A DNA stretch of 64,000 nucleotides from Nocardia panacis (GTDB taxonomy: Bacteria > Actinomycetota > Actinomycetes > Mycobacteriales > Mycobacteriaceae), in assembly GCF_003598715.1 (NCBI RefSeq), contig NZ_QZFU01000023.1:1-64000 (forward strand). Reading direction: 5' to 3'. The translations under genes were made by a program, and so were the position numbers. Below, piece after piece: positions 17,296 to 24,972 of this stretch (within the stretch, counting starts at the first letter, position 1; each line of letters starts with the position of its first letter). The notes beneath the pieces are model-generated. The model searched no databases, was not told where the DNA came from, and saw nothing but the letters and a program-made list of their open reading frames with translations.

Positions 17296-18897
17296 GTGGC
17301 CGGGTTGATCGAACAGGCCGAGAAGCTGGCGCGAGAGTTCGCGGCGCGCGGCGCGACTGCGGGAACGTTGGAGATGCACCACAACACGGTGGGCGGCTGC
17401 GGCGCACGAGCGCACGGCTCGATCGGCGCGCTGATGCTGCTGCGAGGGTGGCCTGATACCGCAGCGATCTCGGCGGCGGTGCGTGCTGAACTGGGCGTGC
17501 ACACCAACGCGGACGACATGGTGCAGATGCGGCTGCGAGTGCGGGGCGACAGCTACGAGTTCCAGTACCGCTGCCAGTCGCGGCATCACTGGAACGAATT
17601 CGGGTGGGAGTCCGCTCGACAGGTGATCCGTGACCCCGCTTACCGATATCCCGGCCATGCTATTCCGGCCCCGGTCACCGACGCCGCCCTCGACGACCAG
17701 CCCACCGATCCGGAGTTGGTCGCCACCGTGACCGACCTGGTTCGCGAGTACGTGGAACTGCGCACTCGGCAAGAGGGCCACGCGCCGCGGCTGGGCACCG
17801 GGAACACCGAAGGGGAGATCGCCGCAGCCGAGGCGCGGATCGGTTTCCGGCTGCCGGAGGATCTGCGTGCGCTCTATCGGGTAGTGGGCTATGAGGGCGA
17901 CGACCGGGGTTTGCTGACGTTCACCGCGCTGCTGCCATTGGCTACCGTCGCCGCGGCCCACCTCAACGACGACGCCGAGACGGCGGATCTCGATTACGGT
18001 GCGGGCACCGTCGGAGCCTGGAGCGACTCGCTGTTCGCCACCAGCGGTCGCATTGTGCTCGAATCCTGGCCCCATGGCGTGGTGCGCCGAATCTCGCGCA
18101 GCCCGAAATGGGTGATCATCGGCACCAGCGATCGCGATGTGACCGCCGTCGATCTCGACCCTGGTCCAATCGGCTTGTCCGGGCAGGTGATCACGTTCGA
18201 ACCCGATGGGTACGGCTCCGCCTCCCGACAGGACGACTCGGTTCTCGCAGTGCTGCGGCGGACAGTCCAGTCCCTGCGCATGGGCGAGCCGGCGTTCGAG
18301 TACTACGACGCCGACCATCCGTTGAGTCACGCGCTCCTGCGCGGTGTGGGTGAATCGGTCGCGGAGCTTCCCGGTGCGATCGCCGTGCAGGGGCTCACGG
18401 TCAACGGCCGTGACTCGTTCGATGCCGCGGAACTGGCGGCGCTGCCCCTGCTTCGGGAGCTGCGAGTGCGCGGTGTCGGATCGGTGCGGTTGTCCGTGCC
18501 GCACACGGTTCCGCTGGAACAACTGGACCTCACCGCGCCGCGCATCGACGTGGAGCCGCTGGTGGGTCACCCGACCCTGTGGGACCTGACCCTCGCCGGA
18601 GCGACCGAACCGGTGCGCATCGGCCCGTTGGCGACACTGCCGTCACTGCAACGCCTGGACATCTCGGAGATCGAGGTCTCGGACCTCGAGGCGGTCGCCG
18701 CGCTGCCAACCTTACGGGTGTTGGTGGCCACCAATCGGCAGTGGCAGCTACTGCGCGACCGGGACGCGATGCCCGCCGGACTGGCCGCGGCGGAGCTGGT
18801 GGGCGACGCCGCTTTCGACGACGAAATCACCTGGGCCGCAGGTCTCGGCGTCGACCCCATCACCGCTTCACTGCCGGTCGTGCGCGGCACGCTCTGA
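17296..18897 (+). CDS. SUKH (SMI1/KNR4) domain protein with leucine-rich-repeat-like C-terminus
   Basis: A 533-residue protein in three parts. Residues about 1-125 are an unrecognised domain (LEMHHNTVGGCGARAHGSIG). Around 170-330 lies a SUKH domain: NTEGEIAAAEARIGFRLPED, LRALYRVVGYEGDD. From about 360 come leucine-rich repeats (LPLLRELRVRGVGSVRLSVP, TLWDLTLAGATEPVRIGPLA, LPSLQRLDISEIEVSDLEAV). SUKH domains are widespread immunity proteins of contact-dependent and polymorphic toxins, and also general scaffolds. GTG 17296 follows GAAGGGGG by four bases and begins the conserved part; the frame is open 21 codons upstream. Confidence 0.8.
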   Translation: MAGLIEQAEKLAREFAARGATAGTLEMHHNTVGGCGARAHGSIGALMLLRGWPDTAAISAAVRAELGVHTNADDMVQMRLRVRGDSYEFQYRCQSRHHWNEFGWESARQVIRDPAYRYPGHAIPAPVTDAALDDQPTDPELVATVTDLVREYVELRTRQEGHAPRLGTGNTEGEIAAAEARIGFRLPEDLRALYRVVGYEGDDRGLLTFTALLPLATVAAAHLNDDAETADLDYGAGTVGAWSDSLFATSGRIVLESWPHGVVRRISRSPKWVIIGTSDRDVTAVDLDPGPIGLSGQVITFEPDGYGSASRQDDSVLAVLRRTVQSLRMGEPAFEYYDADHPLSHALLRGVGESVAELPGAIAVQGLTVNGRDSFDAAELAALPLLRELRVRGVGSVRLSVPHTVPLEQLDLTAPRIDVEPLVGHPTLWDLTLAGATEPVRIGPLATLPSLQRLDISEIEVSDLEAVAALPTLRVLVATNRQWQLLRDRDAMPAGLAAAELVGDAAFDDEITWAAGLGVDPITASLPVVRGTL

Positions 18898-18948
18898 CGA
18901 TGCTCTCGCAGTAGGCATTTCGGCGAGCGCGGAGGCGTGCAGCATCGT
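18897..18948 (+). terminator. Hairpin after the SUKH gene (possible terminator or attenuator)
   Basis: ACGATGCT (18897-18904) pairs with AGCATCGT (18941-18948), and inside it CTCGC (18905-18909) can pair with GCGAG. The element starts on the stop codon of the SUKH gene and ends just before the next gene. No U-tract follows, so termination would be Rho-dependent or the hairpin may only stabilise the transcript. Confidence 0.35.
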
Positions 18949-18966
18949 GTACCCCGCACGGGCAGC

Positions 18967-19263
18967 ATGATCGGCGCGGTCGCTGCCGACGCCGAGGCGA
19001 TGGCGCGATTCGGTGAGCTGGTCCGCCGCGTCTGGGCGCGATGGCCGCCGACCACGACCAGGTCGGGCCGATTTCGCCTGTACACCGCCATCATGTACTG
19101 GCAGGTGCTCGGCCATATTGCGGCCGGGCGGGTACCCGACCCGCACTACTACCAGAAGGCGGTCGCCGCGCTCACCCACGCCTGGACCGCACCGCAGGCC
19201 GCGCCCGGCCTGATCGACCGGCTGACCGAGATCATCACCGCCACCACGGGAGAACACCGATGA
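18967..19263 (+). CDS. Small hypothetical protein coupled to a phosphotransferase
   Basis: A 98-residue helical protein (MARFGELVRRVWARWPPTTT, LYTAIMYWQVLGHIAAGRVP, YYQKAVAALTHAW). No known domain. Its stop overlaps the ATG of the phosphotransferase gene (ATGA), a strong sign of co-translation. In frame starts are GTG 18937 and ATG 18967; the latter is used because the protein's compact part begins there. It may be an accessory subunit for the downstream kinase; the small-gene/phosphotransferase/glycosyltransferase order looks like a peptide or sugar modification operon. Confidence 0.6.
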   Translation: MIGAVAADAEAMARFGELVRRVWARWPPTTTRSGRFRLYTAIMYWQVLGHIAAGRVPDPHYYQKAVAALTHAWTAPQAAPGLIDRLTEIITATTGEHR

Positions 19264-20120
19264 CCCACGCACCCCTCGACCCCACCGCCGCCCGTCTGGC
19301 CGCAGACCTCGGCGTGGACGTGACAATCGACCGGATCCTGCGGGCGACCGACAAGTCATTGCTGGTCGAGGGCGACTATCGGGGCCGACGCGCGGTGATC
19401 AAAGCCTGCCGCACCGACGAACCGTTCTGGCGCGACAAGATCACCCACGAGATCGGCATCTACCGGGCCTTCACCGCGTGTCCACCGCCGGTACGGGTGC
19501 CCGAACTGATCCACGCCGAGACCGGAGTCATGGTGCTCGAGTACATCCCCGGCCAGGTAGTGGATACCGAGCGATACCCCACCCGCCCCCTCGACCCGAC
19601 CGCGCTGAACACGATACTTACCACTGTCGTTAATTTCGGAACATGGAACCCGCCACCGAAAACTCTTGCGCCCGTATTCGATTACCCCGACCGGGTGCGG
19701 CGATACCACCGCGCCGGGTTCTTCGACGACCACGACCGCGCGGCGCTGCACCGGCTGATCGACGCGGCCGGGCCGTTCGACGCGGTCGCCCACGGTGACC
19801 CACTGCCGGGGAACCTGCTGCTGGCCGCCCCCGGCGACTGCGTCCCGCTCGATTTCGAGTTCACCGGACTGTTCGCCGCGGGATTCGACCTAGCGATGCT
19901 GCACACACTCCTGGGAGCCACCCCGGGCTTGCAGGCCGGTATCGAGGCGATCGTGGCCCGATCGGGCATCGAAGCCCCGTTCCTGCTCAACCAAGCAGTG
20001 GTGCTCTCGCGTGAGGTGCGCGTGCATACCGAACTCGCGGCAGGCGAGTTCCGTGAGCGCAGGCTGGCGCTGCTGCGCCCGCAATGGAACGCGATGCTCG
20101 ACCAACTCCACGATCGGTAG
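19260..20120 (+). CDS. APH-family phosphotransferase (aminoglycoside/choline kinase-like)
   Basis: A 286-residue kinase-fold protein. The ATP lysine is in RRAVIKACRTDEPF, the hinge in VMVLEYIPG, the catalytic loop is FDAVAHGDPLPGNLLL (HGDxxxxN) and the metal-binding Asp is in VPLDFEFTG. These are the conserved kinase residues, so it is probably active. The substrate can be an antibiotic, a sugar or a small alcohol. It follows a coupled small protein and precedes a broken glycosyltransferase gene, so it may have belonged to a glycan or natural-product modification cluster. Confidence 0.85.
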   Translation: MTHAPLDPTAARLAADLGVDVTIDRILRATDKSLLVEGDYRGRRAVIKACRTDEPFWRDKITHEIGIYRAFTACPPPVRVPELIHAETGVMVLEYIPGQVVDTERYPTRPLDPTALNTILTTVVNFGTWNPPPKTLAPVFDYPDRVRRYHRAGFFDDHDRAALHRLIDAAGPFDAVAHGDPLPGNLLLAAPGDCVPLDFEFTGLFAAGFDLAMLHTLLGATPGLQAGIEAIVARSGIEAPFLLNQAVVLSREVRVHTELAAGEFRERRLALLRPQWNAMLDQLHDR

Positions 20121-20127
20121 AACCGCC

Positions 20128-20270
20128 ATGCACATCGCCATTGTCCACCGCGACCTGCACTCGATCGGGCGCGGCGGCATCTGCACCCGCTGGCCCGGAC
20201 ACGGCCCGAGTGTGGCATGCGGTGGACGCTGGTGCGGCACAACGACACCGCCCACCTCGACACGATGTGA
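20128..20270 (+). pseudogene. Relic of a glycosyltransferase N-terminus
   Basis: The first 20 codons read MHIAIVHRDLHSIGRGGICT, the typical start of a GT-B (family 4-like) glycosyltransferase. After this the frame is lost; one base back, the sequence continues as GMRWTLVRHNDTAHLDTM and then stops at 20268, matching the second conserved strand (..EVTLVTxDTxH..) of the same family. The rest of the gene, about 350 codons, is missing. It begins seven bases after the phosphotransferase stop, so it was the third gene of that operon. Confidence 0.65.
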
Positions 20271-20363
20271 TCGACACCCGAACCAGCCTCGAACCAACGG
20301 GCAGCGCCTGCAGCCCACCGTCGCCGAGACCTGTTGCGCAGGGGCCGAGGCAACAGTATGCAT

Positions 20364-20945
20364 TCAAGCCTCGAGCACAGGTCCGTTGCCTTTCAGCGCC
20401 GAGCCGAGCGCGGTGATCTCCTGCTGCTTTATCTCGACCATCTGGTGTATGGCGACAATCGCCTGCCGGACTGCTTGTTTGGCTTCTTCGGGCGCTTCAT
20501 CGCGGTGCGCGAGTACGAGGACGGAGGAGGGATCGACGTCGACCGCAGTGCTCAGGCTGAACTCGGCGGCGGTGGTGGCCACATTGTCGACGCCGTCCGC
20601 GATCTGTCGGCCTGCCGCTGCTGCTTCACGGATGTTGATCTGCCGCACGATATAGGTGGTCAGCAGCCTCCCGCTGTCGACGGCGAACTGATCACCGGCT
20701 TCGCCGCGCCATTTCTTGACCAACCTGCGCCTGGTGTTTTCGAATTCATCGCGGACGCCGTTCAGTAAATCCGCTTGGGTACGCACAAAGTCCACGAGAT
20801 AGTGGATTTCTACGGGCACGCAGTCGAGTTGGTACAAATCCTCGATCGGATTCGACTGTGCGCCAACCGTCTCTCCTGCGGCCGCCAACCTGACCACCTG
20901 GTCCGACATAGCGGCATCTCTCAGGACTGTGTGTCTGAAGTCCAC
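20364..20945 (-). CDS. WXG100-like ESX (type VII) secretion substrate, large partner
   Basis: A helical protein of about 190 residues. A WXG motif sits in LVKKWRGEAGDQF between two amphipathic helices (DFVRTQADLLNGVRDEFEN and GRLLTTYIVRQINIREAAAA), the hairpin layout of ESX/WXG100 proteins, though longer than the usual 100. The C-terminal helix is rich in Gln/Glu. Start: GTG 20945 with GCGAGG upstream, or ATG 20909, which begins MSDQVVRL. The preceding gene on the same strand encodes a second ESX-like protein, so they probably form a secreted heterodimer. No toxin domain follows. Confidence 0.68.
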   Translation of the reverse strand: MDFRHTVLRDAAMSDQVVRLAAAGETVGAQSNPIEDLYQLDCVPVEIHYLVDFVRTQADLLNGVRDEFENTRRRLVKKWRGEAGDQFAVDSGRLLTTYIVRQINIREAAAAGRQIADGVDNVATTAAEFSLSTAVDVDPSSVLVLAHRDEAPEEAKQAVRQAIVAIHQMVEIKQQEITALGSALKGNGPVLEA

Positions 20946-20978
20946 CTGGAATCCCTCGCCTAGTTGTGCGGCTCGCGC

Positions 20979-21311
20979 TCAGATAGTCCGCCAAAATCGG
21001 TCTGCCGACTGTCCCTCTTTGCTCCGATACATGTCTGCGGCCCGCTCCAGATTCTCGGCCATATTTTGAGTTTTGGCGCCCAGATCCTCGACGTCTCGAG
21101 AAAGGGTGGTGATAATCTGGTCCCACTTCGCCGAGATGTTATTCGCCGCAGGTGAGTTTCCGAATATGCGGTCGGCACCCGCTCGCTCGGTGAGCCCGCG
21201 TTTGAGATCATCGCCGATGTGAAAGTCGAGGACCGCCATCTTCCGCATCACTTTGGCGGCCCGGTCGAGTTCGTCCGGATCCACATCTATCGTTCGCCGT
21301 CTGCCTGGCAT
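20979..21311 (-). CDS. ESX/EspC-like type VII secretion protein, small partner
   Basis: A 110-residue helical-hairpin protein: IDVDPDELDRAAKVMRKM at the start, central WD in SAKWDQIITTLSRDVEDL, and a C-terminal YRSKE (in AADMYRSKEGQ) that matches the YxxxD/E type VII export signal. This is the pattern of EspC/WXG-like substrates in mycobacteria and Nocardia. ATG 21311 follows GGGAGG by nine bases. It is transcribed first, 33 bases before its presumed partner. No ESX core genes (EccB-E, MycP) are in the window, so export would depend on a system encoded elsewhere. Confidence 0.72.
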   Translation of the reverse strand: MPGRRRTIDVDPDELDRAAKVMRKMAVLDFHIGDDLKRGLTERAGADRIFGNSPAANNISAKWDQIITTLSRDVEDLGAKTQNMAENLERAADMYRSKEGQSADRFWRTI

Positions 21312-21514
21312 ACCCCGTTGCCTCCCAGTTCGCAGTCCCAATCATGGCCCGGACAAGGTGGGCGATGGGTCGAAACGGCGGCGGACGACACTTCGAAGCC
21401 GCTGTCTCCCTGGGCCGTTGCCGATGTGGCGGTGTTCGTGGTGGACACTCGCGGCCATTCGACCCGGCGTGAAAACGGTGGCCGGGTGGCGTCGAGACCA
21501 GTAGGGTGCCGATC

Positions 21515-21889
21515 ATGGCGTGCCGCATCTCAGAACTGATCATCCCCGCCCGCGATCCGGGCCGCCTGGCGGAATTCTGGTGTGCCGCACTGGACTTCAT
21601 CGTGCTCGAGACCGACGACGAGGGTGCGGTGGAGATCGGGCCGCGGGAAGGTTTCGGCGGACCGCAACCGACCCTGGTCATCGTCCCCGCCACCGAGCCC
21701 AAAACGGCCCAGTTGCGCATTCACTTCGATGTCAATGCCACCGACCGCGACCAGGCCGCCGAACTCGAACGCCTGCTGAGCCTCGGAGCGCAGCCTGCGG
21801 ATATCGGCCAAACCGGCACCGAGGGTTGGCACGTCCTGACCGATCCGGAAGGCAATGAATTCTGCCTGCTCAGACAGCGTCTGAGTTGA
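21515..21889 (+). CDS. Glyoxalase/VOC-family protein
   Basis: A 124-residue vicinal-oxygen-chelate protein with the paired beta-alpha-beta-beta-beta pattern: ISELIIPARDPGRLAEFWCA, AALDFIV, then LRIHFDVNATDRDQAAELER and WHVLTDPEGNEFCLLRQ, the latter carrying the conserved glutamate region of VOC proteins. Metal binding and activity are not certain. ATG 21515 is chosen with TAGGG upstream; GTG 21506 is in frame. A 36-base piece of this gene is repeated at 14408-14443. Confidence 0.85.
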   Translation: MACRISELIIPARDPGRLAEFWCAALDFIVLETDDEGAVEIGPREGFGGPQPTLVIVPATEPKTAQLRIHFDVNATDRDQAAELERLLSLGAQPADIGQTGTEGWHVLTDPEGNEFCLLRQRLS

Positions 21890-21897
21890 GCGTGGGC

Positions 21898-22287
21898 TCA
21901 GTGTTTGCTCCGATTGTCGAGCGGGCTATCGGCCGCGACCAATAGTGCGGCGAAAGCGAGCGGAGCCACTGTCTGATAGCCGATCCACAACTCGCCTGCC
22001 AAGTGGTTGTTCTGTCGCGCAAGTAGCAGGGCGACCAGTGTCGCCACCACCCAACCGCTGTCGTAGGCGATCATGAGCCGTATGTAGGTGCGTGCTGGGC
22101 GGTTTCGGATGTATCCGAGCTCGGTTCCTCCGCCGATCAGCAGGGTCGCCCCGCAGATGATCATCACCCAGGGCGCAACTCCGAGCCGGTCCCCCAGCGA
22201 TCCGGAACCGAGGGTGTAGGCGCAGGCAAGCAGGACCTTGAACGCGCCGTCGGCGAGAATTCCCGCGGTGATCGGTGTGCGAGTCAT
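21898..22287 (-). CDS. Small four-helix membrane protein
   Basis: A 129-residue integral membrane protein with about four hydrophobic helices (ADGAFKVLLACAYTL, APWVMIICGATLLIGGG, GWVVATLVALLLA, APLAFAALLVAA). No family can be named with certainty. Its start overlaps the stop of the DUF1772 gene by four bases (ATGA on the minus strand), so it is the second gene of that TetR-controlled operon and likely acts with it. Confidence 0.75.
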   Translation of the reverse strand: MTRTPITAGILADGAFKVLLACAYTLGSGSLGDRLGVAPWVMIICGATLLIGGGTELGYIRNRPARTYIRLMIAYDSGWVVATLVALLLARQNNHLAGELWIGYQTVAPLAFAALLVAADSPLDNRSKH

Positions 22288-22820
22288 GCGATGCTCGCTG
22301 GTGATTCGTGGGCGGTGCCATCGTGTCGGGGCATGATGGTCGCGCCCGCTTCGCGGTCATCGCGGGTGGTGGATCCGAGGACAACCGTGATGGCCAGGAC
22401 GAAGGCGACCAGGGCGCACCCGGTTCGGGTGAAGTGGAAAAGTTCCCAGCGCCGCAGGATTTCGGCGTAGTCGGCGGGTGGGGTGCTCACCGCCCAGCGT
22501 TTGATCTGCTGGTTGATCGGCACATTCCCGAAGCGGGTCACCAGGAACGAGGTGAACGCCAGTATCGAGGCGCTCGCGGCGGCTCGCCGCCGCCATCGCG
22601 TCGACCGCACGGCGAGCAGCAGGGTGCTCAGCACCGTCAGGCCCATCAGCGACTGCATGACCGGCCCGTTTACCCGCATCAGCGCGGTGTGGAAGGTGAA
22701 CCGAACATCAAGGGGCACTTCACGAAACGCGTACAGCACGTTCACCGCGCCGTATCCGAACGCGCCCGCCAGCAGGCCGGGGAACAACAGCGCGGCTCCC
22801 CGGATGAATCTCGACCGCAT
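22284..22820 (-). CDS. DUF1772 (anthrone-oxygenase-like) membrane protein
   Basis: A 178-residue membrane protein with four helices. The DUF1772 hallmarks are visible: FHTALMRVNGPVMQSLMGLT in the second helix region, FGNVPINQQIKRWAVSTPPADY (N-P-x-N motif, here NVPINQQI) and ILRRWELFHFTRTGCALVAF. Fungal relatives include anthrone oxygenases; bacterial roles are unknown. ATG 22820 has TGGAG upstream. The divergent TetR gene shares a 90-base control region with two operator copies, so this operon is very likely repressed by it. Confidence 0.87.
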   Translation of the reverse strand: MRSRFIRGAALLFPGLLAGAFGYGAVNVLYAFREVPLDVRFTFHTALMRVNGPVMQSLMGLTVLSTLLLAVRSTRWRRRAAASASILAFTSFLVTRFGNVPINQQIKRWAVSTPPADYAEILRRWELFHFTRTGCALVAFVLAITVVLGSTTRDDREAGATIMPRHDGTAHESPASIA

Positions 22821-22836
22821 CGACACTCCAATCGGC

Positions 22837-22861
22837 ATATCGCAACAGTGAGTTGCGATAT
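22837..22861. promoter_or_regulatory. TetR operator copy 1 (DUF1772 promoter side)
   Basis: Perfect dyad: arms ATATCGCAAC and GTTGCGATAT separated by AGTGA. It lies 17 bases upstream of the DUF1772 start and is nearly identical to the second copy at 22886-22908, which is the strongest sign that the divergent TetR protein binds both. Confidence 0.85.
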
Positions 22862-22885
22862 CGTCAGCATGCCCGCCTGTCGCCA

Positions 22886-22908
22886 ATATCGCAACAAGGA
22901 GTTGCAAT
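22886..22908. promoter_or_regulatory. TetR operator copy 2, overlapping the tetR ribosome site and start
   Basis: ATATCGCAAC, spacer AAGGA, then GTTGCAAT: the same dyad as at 22837 with one mismatch. The spacer contributes the AAGGAG ribosome site, and the last bases are the start codon of the TetR gene, so binding here would block its own expression. Confidence 0.8.
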
Positions 22909-23524
22909 GAGTCCGTCCGCGCCGCTCGGCCGTGGACCGAAGGTCCGCTCCGCCGTACTCGCCGCGACCGTCGACGAACTGAGTGAACGGGGCTATGCCG
23001 CGTTCACGATCGAGAACGTCGCCCAGCGCACCGGCGTGCACAAAACCACCGTCTACCGACGCTGGCCCGATCGCGACACCCTCATCGCCGAAGCGCTCGC
23101 CGACAGTGTCGCCGCGAAAATCCCCATCCCCGATACGGGTTCGATCGAAGAGGATCTGCGCGCGCTGGCACGCAGCCTGGTCGCCTGGGCCACCGGCGCC
23201 GCGGGCCGCGCCGTCCTGGCCGTACTGGTCTCCACCGCCGCGGGACTGCCCGCGCCGCCCAACTCGGCTCGACACGTCTTCCGGGACCGGATCCGCCAGA
23301 CGCTTCCGGTTGTGACACGAGCGGTCGCCCGAGGCGAACTTCCCGAAGGCACCGATCCGGCCGAGACGATCAAAGCGCTTGTGGCGCCCATATATTTCCG
23401 CGTCCTGATCACCGGCGAGCCGGTGGACGACGGCACCGCCGACACGGCCGCGGCACTCGCGCTCGCCGGGGCGCGCGCCCGCCTGTTCACCCGAAACGTC
23501 TCGGGTCGACCGGAAAGCCACTAA
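22907..23524 (+). CDS. TetR-family regulator of the DUF1772 operon
   Basis: A 205-residue TetR repressor. The helix-turn-helix is FTIENVAQRTGVHKTTVYRR followed by WPDRDTLIAEAL, the common actinobacterial type; the C-terminal domain (TETR_C with TLPVVTRAVARGELPEGTDP) binds an unknown ligand. ATG 22907 is positioned after AAGGAG. It is divergent from DUF1772 and two matching operators lie between the genes, one on each promoter, so it should be autorepressed and repress the neighbour. Confidence 0.93.
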   Translation: MSPSAPLGRGPKVRSAVLAATVDELSERGYAAFTIENVAQRTGVHKTTVYRRWPDRDTLIAEALADSVAAKIPIPDTGSIEEDLRALARSLVAWATGAAGRAVLAVLVSTAAGLPAPPNSARHVFRDRIRQTLPVVTRAVARGELPEGTDPAETIKALVAPIYFRVLITGEPVDDGTADTAAALALAGARARLFTRNVSGRPESH

Positions 23525-23573
23525 TCAGCGGCAGGCACGACCCATGCGACGTGATCGGCGCAGGTCGCGGGCG

Positions 23574-24047
23574 TCAGCCTTCCGGGTGTCCGTCGTAGAC
23601 GCGGATTTTGTATTCGGTGGTCTCCAGAGCCAGACCGAGCTCACGGATCTGCCGGGTGATTCGGTCTCGCTGGTCGAGCATGATGCGGCGGCGTTCCGGG
23701 ATGGTGCTCGGCCCCTGCTCGACGAGCAGGATGTAGCGCCTGAGGTCGGTCATGGTCATGCCGGACAGGCGCATCCGGGTGAGGAAGACGAGGCGGCGCA
23801 GATCGAACGCGGAGTACTCGCGGTACCCGGAGGCGTTGCGAGCGGGCCGCACGAGTCCCTCCTGCTCGTAATACCGGAGGGTGTGTGTAGACAGCCCGAC
23901 AAGCCGGGCGGCCTCGGCGACACTCTTGGGCCGCGCCGAGGCCTCGATCGTGGCGTCGTCGAGCAGTTCGTGCAGTGCATCGATCGCCGACGAGGTTGGC
24001 CCGGCGCCTGCAGCGAGTATGCGTTCGATCAGCGCTTCGGTGGCCAT
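23574..24047 (-). CDS. MerR-family regulator
   Basis: A 157-residue MerR protein. The winged helix starts only at residue 40 (KSVAEAARLVGLSTHTLRYY, EQEGLVRPARNASGYREYS), preceded by a 38-residue N-terminal helix pair that most MerR proteins lack. A dimerisation coiled coil (ERRRIMLDQRDRITRQIREL) closes it. No cysteine metal site; it belongs to the organic-ligand group that accompanies dehydrogenases. It lies 19 bases after the SDR gene on the same strand, and a MerR-type dyad precedes the SDR gene. Confidence 0.92.
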   Translation of the reverse strand: MATEALIERILAAGAGPTSSAIDALHELLDDATIEASARPKSVAEAARLVGLSTHTLRYYEQEGLVRPARNASGYREYSAFDLRRLVFLTRMRLSGMTMTDLRRYILLVEQGPSTIPERRRIMLDQRDRITRQIRELGLALETTEYKIRVYDGHPEG

Positions 24048-24066
24048 GGCCCACAGCGTACGGCGA

Positions 24067-24939
24067 TCAGAACGCGCGCACTGCGGGCGGCATGCCGGGG
24101 AAGTCGGCCGACTCGCTCACGGAGGCCCATTTCTCGACGTCGTCGAGTGCGTCACGGTAGACGCGGGTGAGATTGCGAACCGCCTCGGCGCCGAGCGGGA
24201 GCCGCAGCGGCGCGTCCGGGGTATCGAGCATGTCGCGGATCACCAGGGCGGCGCGTGTCGGGTCGCCCTCCTGGATTCCGTCGGCCTCGGCCATGTTCGC
24301 GCGCACGGCGCCGATGGCCTCGTCGTAGATCGAGCTGCGCCGCGCCGCGTTGAGCACGTCAGCGGCGTTGAACGCGGTGCGGAAGCGACTGGGTTCGACG
24401 ATGAGGACGCGGATGCCGAACGGCGCGAGCTCGCCCGCGAGCGCCTCCGACCAGCCCTCGAGTGCGAACTTGCCTGCCGAGTAGCTGCCGACGGCGGGGA
24501 AGGACATCCGCCCACCCTGGCTGCTCATCTGCACGATCGCACCCGAGCGACGCTCCCGCAGGTGGGGCAACACAGCACGCACGAAGGCGGCCGGGCCGAA
24601 CAGGTGCTGCTCGAGCATGGCCCGCAGCTCGGCATCCGTGATCTCTTCGGCGGCGCCCACCTGCCCGGCGCCCGCATTGTTGACGAGCACGTCGACGCCC
24701 CCGAACACCTCCAGCGCACGCTGCACGACCGCGGCCGCTCCCGCCGTGTCGCGCACATCGTGCTCGATGGCGAGGAACCGATCCCCGTATCGCGCCTCGA
24801 GCCCGTCGAACCGGTCGGCCCGTCGTGCGGTCCCGATCACCTGCTCGCCTGCCGCGAGTGCCGCCTCGGCGAGCGCCAGGCCGAGGCCCGAACTCGCGCC
24901 CGTGATGATCCATGTCTTGGTCTCATTCGTTGTGGTCAT
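24067..24939 (-). CDS. Short-chain dehydrogenase/reductase (classical SDR)
   Basis: A 290-residue classical SDR: cofactor motif WIITGASSGLGLALAEAA, VLVNNAGAGQ, the catalytic Ser in IVQMSSQGGR and YSAGKFALEG (YxxxK, with Tyr and Lys). ARRADRF after the second strand favours NADP(H). Closely matches the oxidoreductase type usually paired with MerR in actinomycetes. ATG 24939 has no good ribosome site; transcription from the MerR-type promoter just upstream may give a short or leaderless message. Substrate unknown. Confidence 0.92.
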   Translation of the reverse strand: MTTTNETKTWIITGASSGLGLALAEAALAAGEQVIGTARRADRFDGLEARYGDRFLAIEHDVRDTAGAAAVVQRALEVFGGVDVLVNNAGAGQVGAAEEITDAELRAMLEQHLFGPAAFVRAVLPHLRERRSGAIVQMSSQGGRMSFPAVGSYSAGKFALEGWSEALAGELAPFGIRVLIVEPSRFRTAFNAADVLNAARRSSIYDEAIGAVRANMAEADGIQEGDPTRAALVIRDMLDTPDAPLRLPLGAEAVRNLTRVYRDALDDVEKWASVSESADFPGMPPAVRAF

Positions 24940-24956
24940 GGCCCCGACGCTAAAGC

Positions 24957-24972
24957 TTCGAGTGCGCTTGAA
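24957..24972 (-). promoter_or_regulatory. MerR-type operator/promoter of the SDR-MerR operon
   Basis: On the minus strand TTCAAG, CGCA, CTCGAA forms a dyad with one mismatch, of the CTTCAAGnGCACTTGAAG type that lies between the -35 and -10 boxes of MerR-regulated promoters. It ends 18 bases before the SDR start. Confidence 0.7.
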
